Positions 24,745 to 33,368 of a DNA stretch of 64,000 nucleotides are shown in pieces. Each line of letters begins with the position of its first letter. Position 1 is the stretch's first letter. The notes beneath the pieces are model-generated. The model worked only from the letters and a program-made list of their open reading frames with translations. It made no database searches and was not told the DNA's origin. The stretch comes from Actinoallomurus iriomotensis (GTDB taxonomy: Bacteria > Actinomycetota > Actinomycetes > Streptosporangiales > Streptosporangiaceae), in contig NZ_BSTJ01000008.1 in assembly GCF_030269445.1 (NCBI RefSeq), positions 124,001-188,000 on the forward strand, given 5' to 3'. The translations under genes were made by a program, and so were the position numbers.

Positions 24745-25211
24745 CCGTCGCTCGGCGAGGATTTTCCGGCCGGTGCGGACGTCGTGATCCAGGCCGCGCC
24801 GGAATGGCCTCACCCGTACGATTCGTGTCGCTGTGTCGCCCTCCTCTGCTTGCCGGCGCGGTGCTCCCGGTGAAGCCGTTCACCGCGACGGCGGACGACG
24901 CGCAGGACCCCGTCGCCGGATTGAGCGCGCGAGGATCGCGTGCCGGCCGGTGCGGACCTCCCGGCCTGCGCCGAGCCGGAAAGACCGCACCCACCACGCG
25001 CTCATCTCGCCGTGCCCCGGCATCGACCTCCCATCGAGTGGGCCCGGACGAGGGCACCCTCGCGTTCGGCGTCCTCGTCGGCCCGGTCTCCGCTCGTCTC
25101 GCCCCTCGCGTGGACTCCTGATCGGCGATGCCTGGCTCTTCCCCGCGGGCCGGCGGTCCGGTGGGACGTCAGGTGAGCCGGTCGTCTCATCGGCATCGCT
25201 GACCGGCCATG
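24745..25211. other. Intergenic region with no supported gene
   Basis: About 470 bases between the zincin gene and the DUF4192 gene. Frames on both strands are open only because of high GC and show no motif, start site or plausible composition. It could be a remnant downstream of the zincin cassette, where an immunity gene would be expected. I see nothing that can be called. Confidence 0.45.
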
Positions 25212-26198
25212 TCAGGCGGGCTCGTCGAGGTCGTCCGGGGTCAGGTCCAGGGGGACGGACGACGGGGGCAGGCCGCTGACGAACAGCTCGCGCAGCAGCA
25301 GCGCCATCGAGTACGCCGGGTCGGCCGACAGGGCCCGGTCGAGGGCGATGTTGGCCAGGGCTCCCTCGCCGGCCCGCCAGGCGGCGAAGGACAGCAGGCT
25401 CGCCGGGGCGGGGGCGTAGGGCTCGGCGACCCTCGTCAGGACGTGGCGCCAGAGCCTCAGGTGCGCCTGCAGGTGCGGCTCCGTCATCCGGACCCACGCC
25501 TCGTCGCGGACGCGCAGGCTGGACAGGAGCACCCCCAGCCAGGCCGTCTCCTCGTCTCCCGGCGGCCTCTCACCCGCGCACGCGCGGTCGATGACGTCGC
25601 GGACCAGGGACACGCCCTCGCGGGCCATCAGCTCCGTGACACGCGAGGCGTCGCTCTCGGCCCACCTCGCCAGCCGCCGCTCGGCGTGGACCGTGGCCGC
25701 GCGCATGCCGGGGCCGCCGGCCGGGGCCACCATGCGCTCCAGCTCGGCCCGGTCGGGCAGGGCGACCAGGCCGCCCGCGATGGCGGTCGCGGCGACCGGG
25801 CTCGCCGTCACGTCCACGAACGTGCCCTCCGGCGGGCAGCATCCGGTGTCGGCGCACAGGTAGGACCAGAACCTGCCGCCCTCCACGCGCAGCGCCTCGC
25901 GTACCCGGACACCGTGGTCGTGCAGGCGGTCGCGGACGCGCTCGATCATCGGCGTCACCCGGCCGGCCGGCCCGTAGCCCGCCAGGATCACTCCGTCCGG
26001 CCCCCGGCGGGCGAGGAGGCCGGCGACGTGCTCGAGTAACCCCTCGGCCGCGGTCAGGTCGAGCCGCACGGCGTACGCGCCGGTCGTGGCGTCGCACGCC
26101 AGCACCACCACGCTGTCGGACGGATGGAAGCCGATGAGGTAGGGGATCGCGCAGACGACGTCGGCGGGGGAGCGGAGGCGGAGCGTGTTCGGGTTCAT
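25212..26198 (-). CDS. DUF4192 domain protein
   Basis: A 328-residue protein starts at ATG 26198. The N-terminus LRSPADVVCAIPYLIGFHP, then SDSVVVLA (residues 7-33), is the defining DUF4192 block, in which IPYLLGFxPxxSLV is highly conserved. FWSYLC (about 109-114) and a Cys-Cys in the middle follow. The C-terminal third has repeated Ala/Leu helices (about 225-310) resembling TPR-like packing. DUF4192 proteins are widespread in actinobacteria and functionally uncharacterised. There is no operon partner. No clear ribosome site is seen. Confidence 0.88.
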   Translation of the reverse strand: MNPNTLRLRSPADVVCAIPYLIGFHPSDSVVVLACDATTGAYAVRLDLTAAEGLLEHVAGLLARRGPDGVILAGYGPAGRVTPMIERVRDRLHDHGVRVREALRVEGGRFWSYLCADTGCCPPEGTFVDVTASPVAATAIAGGLVALPDRAELERMVAPAGGPGMRAATVHAERRLARWAESDASRVTELMAREGVSLVRDVIDRACAGERPPGDEETAWLGVLLSSLRVRDEAWVRMTEPHLQAHLRLWRHVLTRVAEPYAPAPASLLSFAAWRAGEGALANIALDRALSADPAYSMALLLRELFVSGLPPSSVPLDLTPDDLDEPA

Positions 26199-26421
26199 GG
26201 GAACGAGCGTGCCGTGGCGGGAAGTGGACGGACAGCCCTCGGAGCGGTTCTGTGGATAACTCCACGAAACCCCAGCTCAGCACACTGAAGTCCACTCCGC
26301 GGACGGCTCACGAGTACGGAATGACCCGTATGCGTAGTCGGTCAACGACTGTGCATGAGAGTGTGCTTAGTGCCAAGGTAACGGGAATGTTTCGCTTGTC
26401 CTCGGGAGTAATGGTCGACGA

Positions 26422-28119
26422 ATGAGCACTCCCTACGATGAACGGCCGTGGCTTCGGTTCTACGCCGACGGCGTGCCGGCGAACGTCCAGGTCCCGGACG
26501 TGCCGCTGACGCACCTGCTCGACGCGTCGGCCGAGCGGTTCCCGAACCGCAAGGCCCTGATGTTCTTCGGGCGCGCCATGACGTACGCCAAGCTGCTGAA
26601 CGCGGTCAACCGCCTTGCCGGGGCGCTGCGCCGGATCGGGCTCCGTAAGGGCGAACGCGTCGCGGTGATCCTCCCGAACTGCCCCCAGGAGGTCATCGCG
26701 TTCTACGCGATCCTGCGGATCGGCGCCATCGTCGTCCCGACCAACCCGCTGTACACGGCCTCCGAACTGCGCCACCAGCTCGCCGACTCCGGGGCGCGGG
26801 TCGTGGTCGTCTTCGACAAGGCGTACGAGACGCTGATCGAGGCCATGCCCGGCACCGACGTCCGGCAGGTCGTCGTCACCTCGCTCGCCGACTACCTGCC
26901 GTTCGTCAAGCGTGAGCTGCTGAAGCTGCCCGTCGCCAAGGCGAGGAGGCTCCTCGCCGAGCTGAGCACCGAGCTTCCGGAGAACGCCGACATCCTCTGG
27001 TTCGACGACCTGCTGAAGGAAGGGCCGGACAACCCGCAGCAGACCCCGGTCGACCCGATCCGCGACCTGGCCGTCCTGCAGTACACCGGCGGCACCACCG
27101 GTCGTCCCAAGGGCGCGATGCTCACCCATCGCAACCTCGTCGCCAACGCCCACCAGACCGTCGCGTGGGATCCGGCGATCCGCCCCGGCCACGACGTGAA
27201 CCTCGCCGTCGTGCCCCTGTTCCACGTCTTCGGCCTGACGTTCTGCCTGACCTGCACGATGCTCATCGGCGGCATGGTCGTGCTGGTCCCCAGGTTCGAC
27301 CTGGACCTGGTGCTGGACGCCGTACGCAAGCACAAGCCCACGCTCTTCCCGGGCGTTCCGCCGATCTACCAGCAGCTCGCCGCCGCGCCCGAGGCGAAGA
27401 AGGCCGGCGTCGGCGACATCCGGACCTGCGTGTCCGGGGCCATGAAGCTCGCCCGTACGACCGTCGACGCGTTCCGGACCGGGACGGGCGGCCGGGTCGT
27501 GCAGGGGTACGGGATGACCGAGACGTCCCCGGTCGTCATGGCCAACCCGCTCGACGGGAACGCCCGCCACGTCTCCGTCGGCGCGCCGCTGCCCGGCACC
27601 GAGGCGCGCATCGTGGACGAGCGCGACCCGACCCGCGTGCTGCCCGTCGGCTACCCGGGGGAGCTGATCGTACGCGGGCCGCAGATCTTCGCCGGCTACT
27701 GGAACCAGCCCGCCGAGACCGCCGAGAGCCTCTCCCGCGACGGCTGGTTCCGTACGGGAGACATCGCCGTGATGAGCCCGGACGGCTACTTCACCCTCAT
27801 CGACCGCAAGCGCGACGTCGTCATCGTCGACGGCTTCAACGTCTACCCGTCCGAGATCGAGAACGTCCTGGCCGCGCACCCGGGCGTCGCCGAGGCCGCG
27901 GTCGTCGGCGTACCGGACTCCGCGCACGGCGAGGTGGTCACCGCGTACATCATCCCGCGCGAGCCCGCGCCGAGCCCGGACGAGATCCGGGCGTACGCCG
28001 CCCAGCACCTCGCCGGCTACAAAGTGCCGGCGTTCGTCGAACTGCGCCCGACGCTGCCGCGCAACATGCTCGGCAAGGTCCTGCGCCGCGTCCTCCGCGA
28101 GGAGAACGCGATGTCCTGA
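26422..28119 (+). CDS. fadD: Long-chain fatty-acid-CoA ligase (FadD-type, ANL superfamily)
   Basis: A 565-residue adenylate-forming enzyme. The AMP-binding P-loop YTGGTTGRPKG is at residues 221-231, GYGMTETSP at about 356-364, the hinge region DRKRDVVIVDGFNVYPSEIE at about 469-488 (cited part DGFNVYPSEIE), and the catalytic lysine of the C-terminal domain in NMLGKVLRR (Lys552). Length and the Y-T-G-G P-loop fit long-chain FadD proteins rather than acetyl-CoA synthetases. It activates fatty acids to acyl-CoA via acyl-AMP. The ribosome site GGGAG at about 26404 is better placed for an upstream five-codon ORF (ATG 26411) whose TGA overlaps this ATG, so initiation may be coupled. It is convergent with the SDR gene. 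Confidence 0.9.
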   Translation: MSTPYDERPWLRFYADGVPANVQVPDVPLTHLLDASAERFPNRKALMFFGRAMTYAKLLNAVNRLAGALRRIGLRKGERVAVILPNCPQEVIAFYAILRIGAIVVPTNPLYTASELRHQLADSGARVVVVFDKAYETLIEAMPGTDVRQVVVTSLADYLPFVKRELLKLPVAKARRLLAELSTELPENADILWFDDLLKEGPDNPQQTPVDPIRDLAVLQYTGGTTGRPKGAMLTHRNLVANAHQTVAWDPAIRPGHDVNLAVVPLFHVFGLTFCLTCTMLIGGMVVLVPRFDLDLVLDAVRKHKPTLFPGVPPIYQQLAAAPEAKKAGVGDIRTCVSGAMKLARTTVDAFRTGTGGRVVQGYGMTETSPVVMANPLDGNARHVSVGAPLPGTEARIVDERDPTRVLPVGYPGELIVRGPQIFAGYWNQPAETAESLSRDGWFRTGDIAVMSPDGYFTLIDRKRDVVIVDGFNVYPSEIENVLAAHPGVAEAAVVGVPDSAHGEVVTAYIIPREPAPSPDEIRAYAAQHLAGYKVPAFVELRPTLPRNMLGKVLRRVLREENAMS

Positions 28120-28150
28120 CGGCGCGAGAGGACGCCTCGCCCGCCAGGGC

Positions 28151-28891
28151 TCACCAGGGAATCGGCCCGTTCTCGTCGACGAAGGCGCCCGTCGGACCGC
28201 CGGGGCCGAGCGTCGCCATGCGTACCGCGATCGCGGCGGCCTGCCGGGTGGTGCGGTCGCCGGTGAACCCGTTCCCTTCGGTCGCCGTGTGACCAGGGCA
28301 GACGGCGTTGACCAGGATTCCGTTCCGGCGCAGATGCTTGGCGTACTGCGTCGTTACCGCGTTGACCGCGGCTTTGCTCGCCGGGTAACCCAGCAGCGGT
28401 GGCAGGTCGGCGAACTCTCCGTCCGGCGTGGCCATCGCGGTCAGCGAGCCGCCGCGCCCGGACACGTTCACCACACGTCCGGCCGGTGAGCGCAGGAGCA
28501 GCGGCAGCATCGCCTCGGTCACCGCGACCAGGCCGAAGACGTTGGTCTCGAACACTCTGCGGACCTCGGCCGGCACGTCCGCGCCGGCGCCGGGGATCTG
28601 CCGTTCGTCGCCGGTGATTCCGGCGTTGTTGACCAGGACGTCCAGCCGGCCGTACCGGGTCGCGATCTCTTCGGCGGCCATGGCGATGATTTCGGCGGCG
28701 GTCACGTCGAGTGTGATCCCGTGCACGTCGCCGCCGGCGGCGCGCAGCATTCGCACCGCCGCGTTCCGTCGCTCGATGTCGCGGGCTCCGACGAGTACGG
28801 TCATCCTTCGCTCGGCGAGTGCGGCCGCGATGGCGTGGCCGATGCCCTTGTTCGCCCCGGTGACCAGAGCGATCGTGGTCGTGTGCGTCAT
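28151..28891 (-). CDS. Short-chain dehydrogenase/reductase regulated by divergent LysR
   Basis: A 246-residue classical SDR. The TGANKGIG cofactor motif (11-18) is the variant seen in carbonyl-reductase-like SDRs. NNAGITGD is at about 90, and the catalytic pair in YPASK at about 169-173. GARDIERR after strand 2 carries an Arg that favours NADPH. PGHTATEGNGF matches the substrate loop. It is likely a carbonyl reductase acting on a small ketone or aldehyde. The gene is divergent from a LysR regulator with 70 bp between start codons, the classical arrangement in which the LysR controls the SDR. Confidence 0.9.
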   Translation of the reverse strand: MTHTTTIALVTGANKGIGHAIAAALAERRMTVLVGARDIERRNAAVRMLRAAGGDVHGITLDVTAAEIIAMAAEEIATRYGRLDVLVNNAGITGDERQIPGAGADVPAEVRRVFETNVFGLVAVTEAMLPLLLRSPAGRVVNVSGRGGSLTAMATPDGEFADLPPLLGYPASKAAVNAVTTQYAKHLRRNGILVNAVCPGHTATEGNGFTGDRTTRQAAAIAVRMATLGPGGPTGAFVDENGPIPW

Positions 28892-28948
28892 GACGCCAGT
28901 TCACCGGCCACCGGCGAACGGCACCAAGACCGATGGGGACGCGCACCT

Positions 28949-28963
28949 ATACCCTGCCGGTAT
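28949..28963. promoter_or_regulatory. LysR-type T-N11-A box
   Basis: ATACC and GGTAT flank five bases, making a T-N11-A palindrome. It overlaps the start codon of the lysR gene in the 70-bp divergent promoter region, a suitable place for autorepression. Confidence 0.6.
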
Positions 28964-29813
28964 GGAGTCCCGGGAGCTGGTCTACTTCGTCGCGGTCGCG
29001 CAGGAGCGGAACTTCAGCCGGGCGGCCGACCGGCTCGGCATCGCCCAGCCGCCACTGTCCCGGGCGATCCAGCGTTTGGAGCGGCGGCTCGGCGTACGGC
29101 TTCTGGAGCGCACCAGCCGCCAGGTGTCGCTGACCCGCGCCGGCGAGGTTCTGTTGAACGAGGGACGCAAGGCGCTCACCAACCTGGCGGCGGCCGAGCG
29201 GCTGACCCGGCGCGCCGGCCGCGAGCCGCGGCTGGTGGTGGTGACGAAACCGGCCGGCGACGCCGGCCTCCTCGAACCCATCCTGGCCCGTTTCGCCGCG
29301 CACCCCGACACGGTCGAGGTCGAGGTGCTGATCTGCGGCATCGGCGAACAGAAGAGCCTGCTGCGCGACGGAACCGCGGACGTCGCGCTGCTGCGCACGC
29401 CGCAGACCGATCTGTCCGGGCTGGCCACCGAGGAGCTGCTGACCGAGCGCGAGCTGGTGGTGCTGCCGCGCACCCATCGGCTGGCCGGCCGCGCGTCGGT
29501 GCGAACGGTCGATCTGGCCGACGAGGTCTTTCCCCGGTGGTCCGACGAGTCACCGGGCAGCGGGCCGGTCATCACCGACACCGGTCAGGTGGCCGAGTTG
29601 ATCATGCTCGGACAGATCACCGCCGTGCTGCCCGAGTCGGTCGCCTGCCGGCTCGGCCCCGACCTGATCGCCGTCCCTGTCGACGATCGCCGGACGACAC
29701 TGCTGGCCGCCTGGTCCGAGGAACGTCGCGACCGCGCGCTCGCCGCGTTCGTTCGAACCGCCGCCGAGGTCGCGGCGGCGCGCTCCACCGCCGACGCCCT
29801 GACGGGAGCCTGA
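28962..29813 (+). CDS. LysR-family transcriptional regulator
   Basis: Start ATG 28962 gives 283 residues. The winged HTH is at the very N-terminus: MESRELVYFVAVAQERNFSRAA, then LGIAQPPLSRAIQRLERRLG (cited part AQPPLSRAIQRLE, about 27-39) and LLERTSRQVSLTRAG. Residues about 88-270 form the periplasmic-binding-like effector domain. It is divergent from the SDR gene. By family rule it would activate that gene in response to a small ligand and repress itself through the palindrome covering its start. The effector is unknown. Confidence 0.92.
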   Translation: MESRELVYFVAVAQERNFSRAADRLGIAQPPLSRAIQRLERRLGVRLLERTSRQVSLTRAGEVLLNEGRKALTNLAAAERLTRRAGREPRLVVVTKPAGDAGLLEPILARFAAHPDTVEVEVLICGIGEQKSLLRDGTADVALLRTPQTDLSGLATEELLTERELVVLPRTHRLAGRASVRTVDLADEVFPRWSDESPGSGPVITDTGQVAELIMLGQITAVLPESVACRLGPDLIAVPVDDRRTTLLAAWSEERRDRALAAFVRTAAEVAAARSTADALTGA

Positions 29814-29848
29814 TCACGCGTCTCGTCCGGCTCCCGCGGAAGCCGGCG

Positions 29849-31927
29849 CTACGACGCGTCGAGGCGGCGCAGAGCGGCCTTCACCGTCGCCGAGTCGTAC
29901 GTCGTCCAGAACGGGGGCAGCGAGGCGCGCAGGAAGGATCCGTAACGGGCCGTCGCCAGACGCGGGTCGAGGATCGCGACCACGCCGCGGTCGTCCATGC
30001 TGCGCAGCAGGCGTCCGGCGCCCTGGGCGAGGAGCAGGGCGGCGTTCGTCGCGGCGACCGCCATGAAGCCGTTTCCCCCGCGTGCCGCGATGGCCCGCTG
30101 CCGCGCCGAGGACAGCGGATCGTCCGGGCGCGGGAACGGGATCCGGTCGATCACCACCAGGCGCAGCGACGGGCCCGGCACGTCCACGCCCTGCCACAGC
30201 GACAGCGTGCCGAACAGGCACGTCGCGTCGTCCTCCGCGAAGCGTTTGACCAGCTGCGACGTCGAGTCCTCGCCCTGGCACAGCAGGGGCTGCGCGATGC
30301 GGCCCTTCAACTCCTCGGCGGCCTGCTTGGCGGCGCGCATCGAGGAGAACAGGCCGAGGGTGCGGCCGCCGGCCGCCTCGATCAGCTCGCTGAGCTCCGT
30401 GAGGTACGCCTCCGGCAGGCCGTCGCGGCCCGGCGAGGGCAGTCCGCGGGCGATGTAGAGGATGCCGCTGCGCGCGTGGTCGAACGGTGAGCCGACGTCC
30501 AGGCCGGACCACGTGATCGGCGCTCCCTCGCCGCCGGACTCGCGGGACTCGCGGGACTCGCCGGACTTTTCGGGCTCATCGGACTCGTTGGACGCGGCCG
30601 GCAGCCCCCACTGGCGGGCGAGCGGCTCGAACGACCCGCCGAGCGACAGCGTCGCCGACGTCAGCACCGTCGTACGCCGCCGGAAGAGCCGCTCGCGCAG
30701 CAGCGCGCCCACGCCGAGCGGTGCGACGCGCAGGGCGACCGGCCGCCGCGAGTCGTCCGAGAACGGCTTGTCGAGCCAGACCACGTCGTGCCGCGACGCC
30801 AGGTCGCCCGCGAACGACTCCAGGAAGCGCACGGCCGTGTCGTGGATCTCCTCCAGCGAGGTCAGGGCCGCGCGGCCCGCGCCGAGCCGCTCGGCGTCGT
30901 CGCCGGCGCCCTGCAGTGTCGTACGGAGTGCCGTGGCACAGGCATGGGCGGCGTCGCGGATCGCGGCGAGCGACACGCCGGCCTCCTGCGGCAGCACGTC
31001 CAGGCGGCCGGGGCGCAGGTCGGCCAGCACCGGCGCCAGTGCCTCGCCGGTCTCCTTGAGCCGGTCGGCGAGGTCCTCCTCGATGAGCCGCCCGCAGCGG
31101 CGCGCGGTGATCTCCACGGCCTGCGCGGACAGTTCCGCCGTCGCCACGGACGTGACCCGGTCGACCAGCTCGTGCGCCTCGTCGACGATGACGACGTCGT
31201 GCTCGGGCAGGACCTGGTAGTCCTCCAGGGCGTCGATCGCGAGCAGCGCGTGGTTGGTCACGACGATGTCGGCGTCGCCGGCCCGGTCGCGGGCCTGTTC
31301 GGCGTAGCACTCGGTGCCGAACGGGCACCGCTGCGCGCCGAGGCACTCGCGGGCGCTGACCGAGACCTGCCGCCACGCGTGCTCGTTCACGCCCGGTACG
31401 AGTTCGTCGCGGTCGCCGGTGTCGGTGGTCTCGGCCCACTCGTGGATGCGCTGCACCTGACGTCCGGCCGCCGACACCGTCTGCGGGTCGAACAGGATCT
31501 CCTCCGGGTCCTCCGGCGCGTCCACCTGCAACCGGTGGCGGCACAGGTAGTTGCGGCGGCCCTTGAGGATGGCGAAGACCGGCTCGCGGCCGAGCAGCGG
31601 TTTCAGCGACTCGGCGAGCCGGGGCAGGTCACGGTCGATGAGCTGGCGCTGAAGGGCGATCGTCGCGGTGGACACGACCACGCACGTGTTGCGGGCGACC
31701 GCGTGGCGCACGGCCGGCACGAGGTAGGCGAGGGACTTGCCCGTGCCGGTACCCGCCTGGACGGCGAGGTGCTCGCCGGAGTCGATCGCGTGCGCCACCG
31801 CCTCGGCCATCTTGACCTGGCCGGGCCGTTCGGCGCCGCCGACGCCGGAGACCGCGGCGGCCAGAAGGGCGGAGACGTCGGGCAGGTCGGTCTCGTCGGA
31901 GGCGGAGTCGAGGAGGTCGTCGGGCAC
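29849..31927 (-). CDS. dinG: DinG-like / XPD-family ATP-dependent DNA helicase (4Fe-4S)
   Basis: A 692-residue SF2 helicase. Walker A AGTGTGKS is at 58-65, the DEAH box VDEAHE at about 248-253, and the late motif QGAGRLLRS at about 640-648. Four cysteines between motifs Ia and II (Cys in YLCRH at about 128, then ECLG, RCPFG and ECYAE at about 192-207) match the iron-sulfur cluster of DinG/XPD. A Ser/Glu-rich insert (ESDEPEKSGESRESRESGGE, about 451-470) is low-complexity. It probably unwinds R-loops or damaged DNA in the 5'-3' direction. The TGA is convergent with the lysR gene. No SOS box was seen in the 69 bp before the ATG. The symbol is used in the broad sense, since it is an actinobacterial DinG homologue. 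Confidence 0.88.
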   Translation of the reverse strand: MPDDLLDSASDETDLPDVSALLAAAVSGVGGAERPGQVKMAEAVAHAIDSGEHLAVQAGTGTGKSLAYLVPAVRHAVARNTCVVVSTATIALQRQLIDRDLPRLAESLKPLLGREPVFAILKGRRNYLCRHRLQVDAPEDPEEILFDPQTVSAAGRQVQRIHEWAETTDTGDRDELVPGVNEHAWRQVSVSARECLGAQRCPFGTECYAEQARDRAGDADIVVTNHALLAIDALEDYQVLPEHDVVIVDEAHELVDRVTSVATAELSAQAVEITARRCGRLIEEDLADRLKETGEALAPVLADLRPGRLDVLPQEAGVSLAAIRDAAHACATALRTTLQGAGDDAERLGAGRAALTSLEEIHDTAVRFLESFAGDLASRHDVVWLDKPFSDDSRRPVALRVAPLGVGALLRERLFRRRTTVLTSATLSLGGSFEPLARQWGLPAASNESDEPEKSGESRESRESGGEGAPITWSGLDVGSPFDHARSGILYIARGLPSPGRDGLPEAYLTELSELIEAAGGRTLGLFSSMRAAKQAAEELKGRIAQPLLCQGEDSTSQLVKRFAEDDATCLFGTLSLWQGVDVPGPSLRLVVIDRIPFPRPDDPLSSARQRAIAARGGNGFMAVAATNAALLLAQGAGRLLRSMDDRGVVAILDPRLATARYGSFLRASLPPFWTTYDSATVKAALRRLDAS

Positions 31928-31996
31928 GACAGCAGACGCTACCGGTGACGCGGACCTCGGACGCCCATTACACGTGCCTCGACCGTACGGGCCGCG

Positions 31997-32344
31997 TCAG
32001 AGCGATGCGCCGCCCTGGCGACGGCGGCGCTCGTTGAAGTCGCGCATCCGCTGCGGATAGCCGGTGATCTGCACGTCGTAGACCGGCAGGCGCAGGTCGC
32101 GCGCGACCTTCTGGATCACGCTCGGCGACCCCACGCGCCGGCGGGTCCATTCGCCGTCGGCCGCGATCGCCATCGCCGTCGTGTCGGTCGCGAACGTCTC
32201 CGGCTCGACGTAGAACTCCACCCCCGTACGGCTGCGGGCGAAGGCGATCAGCGACTCGATGTCGGCGTCGTTCGCCTCACGGTCGAGGGTGGTCACCTTT
32301 TCACCACGCCGGCGGTGAATCCCGAAGCGATCGCCCCACTTCAT
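31997..32344 (-). CDS. Conserved-type small soluble protein (115 aa), function unknown
   Basis: Start ATG 32344 follows GAGGAGG about 8 bases upstream. The protein begins MKWGDRFGIHRRRGEK. It contains DIESLIAFARSRTGVEFYVEPETF (cited part RTGVEFYVEPETF, about 39-51) and WTRRRVGSP (about 70-78), and ends with a basic tail. The mixed alpha/beta composition has no membrane segment or cysteines. I recognise the FVEPET-type sequence as a recurrent actinobacterial protein, sometimes labelled oxidoreductase without evidence. It precedes the helicase gene by 69 bp and may share its transcript. Confidence 0.7.
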   Translation of the reverse strand: MKWGDRFGIHRRRGEKVTTLDREANDADIESLIAFARSRTGVEFYVEPETFATDTTAMAIAADGEWTRRRVGSPSVIQKVARDLRLPVYDVQITGYPQRMRDFNERRRRQGGASL

Positions 32345-32534
32345 CGAGGTCCTCCTCAAGAACCCGTTGCCCCCGTCCCGTCATCGGTCACGTCTTCAAC
32401 GTCGCTGTCGCGGCTGCGGTTCCCAGTTGCATAGATGTGGCATAAATCATGAGATCCTCACAACTCGACACTTATCAACGTTCTGCGCCACTAATCTGTG
32501 CGTTGTCGTGACAAAGGCAATTACGGGGGCCTTG

Positions 32535-33347
32535 ATGCGGTTCGCCATTCCCGCAGGCCGTGCGCGGATCATCGCCGGCGCGGTCGCCGGGGTGCTCTTC
32601 CTCGGCTGGCTCAGTGGCCTCGGCCCCGCCCGCGCGAACGAGACGCGGGTCCCCGCCGCGGCGAGCGGTCCTCCGCCGGCCGCGCGCCGTCCCGCCGTAC
32701 GGCGCCAGCGGCCCGCGCCGAGCCGGCCACCCGTCGACTGCCGCAAGGTGAAGTGCGTCGCCCTCACCTTCGACGACGGGCCCGGCCCGTACACCGCCCG
32801 GCTGCTGCGCATGCTCGCCGCCCGTCACGCCAAGGCCACGTTCTTCCTCATCGGCGGGAACATCCACGGCCGGGAGGCCGTCGTACGCCAGGAGCTGGCC
32901 GAGGGCCACGCCATCGGCGACCATACGTGGAGCCACCCCGACCTCGACAACCTCTCGGAGAAGCAGGTCCGTGCGCAGCTCACCCGGACGCTCACCGCGA
33001 TCACGCGGGTGACCGGCCGGCCGGTCACCCTGATGCGCCCGCCGTACGGGGCGACCGACCGGCACGTCGCCAAGGTCGCCCGGCGCCTCGGGCTGGCCCA
33101 GGTCATCTGGAACGTCGACACCGACGACTGGCTCGACCGGAACTCGGCGATCGTCGCCCACCGCGCCATCACGCGGGCGCACCGGGGGGACATCATCCTC
33201 ATGCACGACATCCACCCGACGACCGTGCGGGCCGTACCGAAGATCCTCCGCGGCCTCGCCAAGCGCGGCTTCACGTTCGTCACCGTGCCCGAACTCCTCG
33301 CGGCGCACCCGATCAAGCCGGGCCGGGCCTACTTCCACGGAGGCTGA
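32535..33347 (+). CDS. Secreted polysaccharide deacetylase (CE4 family)
   Basis: Start ATG 32535 follows ACGGGGG and gives 270 residues. GTG 32508 would add nine. The N-terminus is a signal peptide or anchor (RIIAGAVAGVLFLGWLSGL, about 10-28), followed by a Pro/Arg-rich linker to about 68. The NodB domain shows all five CE4 motifs: TFDDGP (about 81-86), the metal pair in HTWSHPD (about 132-138), RPPYGA (about 176-181), DTDDW (about 196-200) and LMHDIH (about 222-227). Such enzymes remove N-acetyl or O-acetyl groups from peptidoglycan or chitin-like polymers outside the membrane. It is convergent with Rhs gene 2, with 21 bp between stops. Confidence 0.92.
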   Translation: MRFAIPAGRARIIAGAVAGVLFLGWLSGLGPARANETRVPAAASGPPPAARRPAVRRQRPAPSRPPVDCRKVKCVALTFDDGPGPYTARLLRMLAARHAKATFFLIGGNIHGREAVVRQELAEGHAIGDHTWSHPDLDNLSEKQVRAQLTRTLTAITRVTGRPVTLMRPPYGATDRHVAKVARRLGLAQVIWNVDTDDWLDRNSAIVAHRAITRAHRGDIILMHDIHPTTVRAVPKILRGLAKRGFTFVTVPELLAAHPIKPGRAYFHGG

Positions 33348-33368
33348 CGAGCCGACGGATCCGCGTGG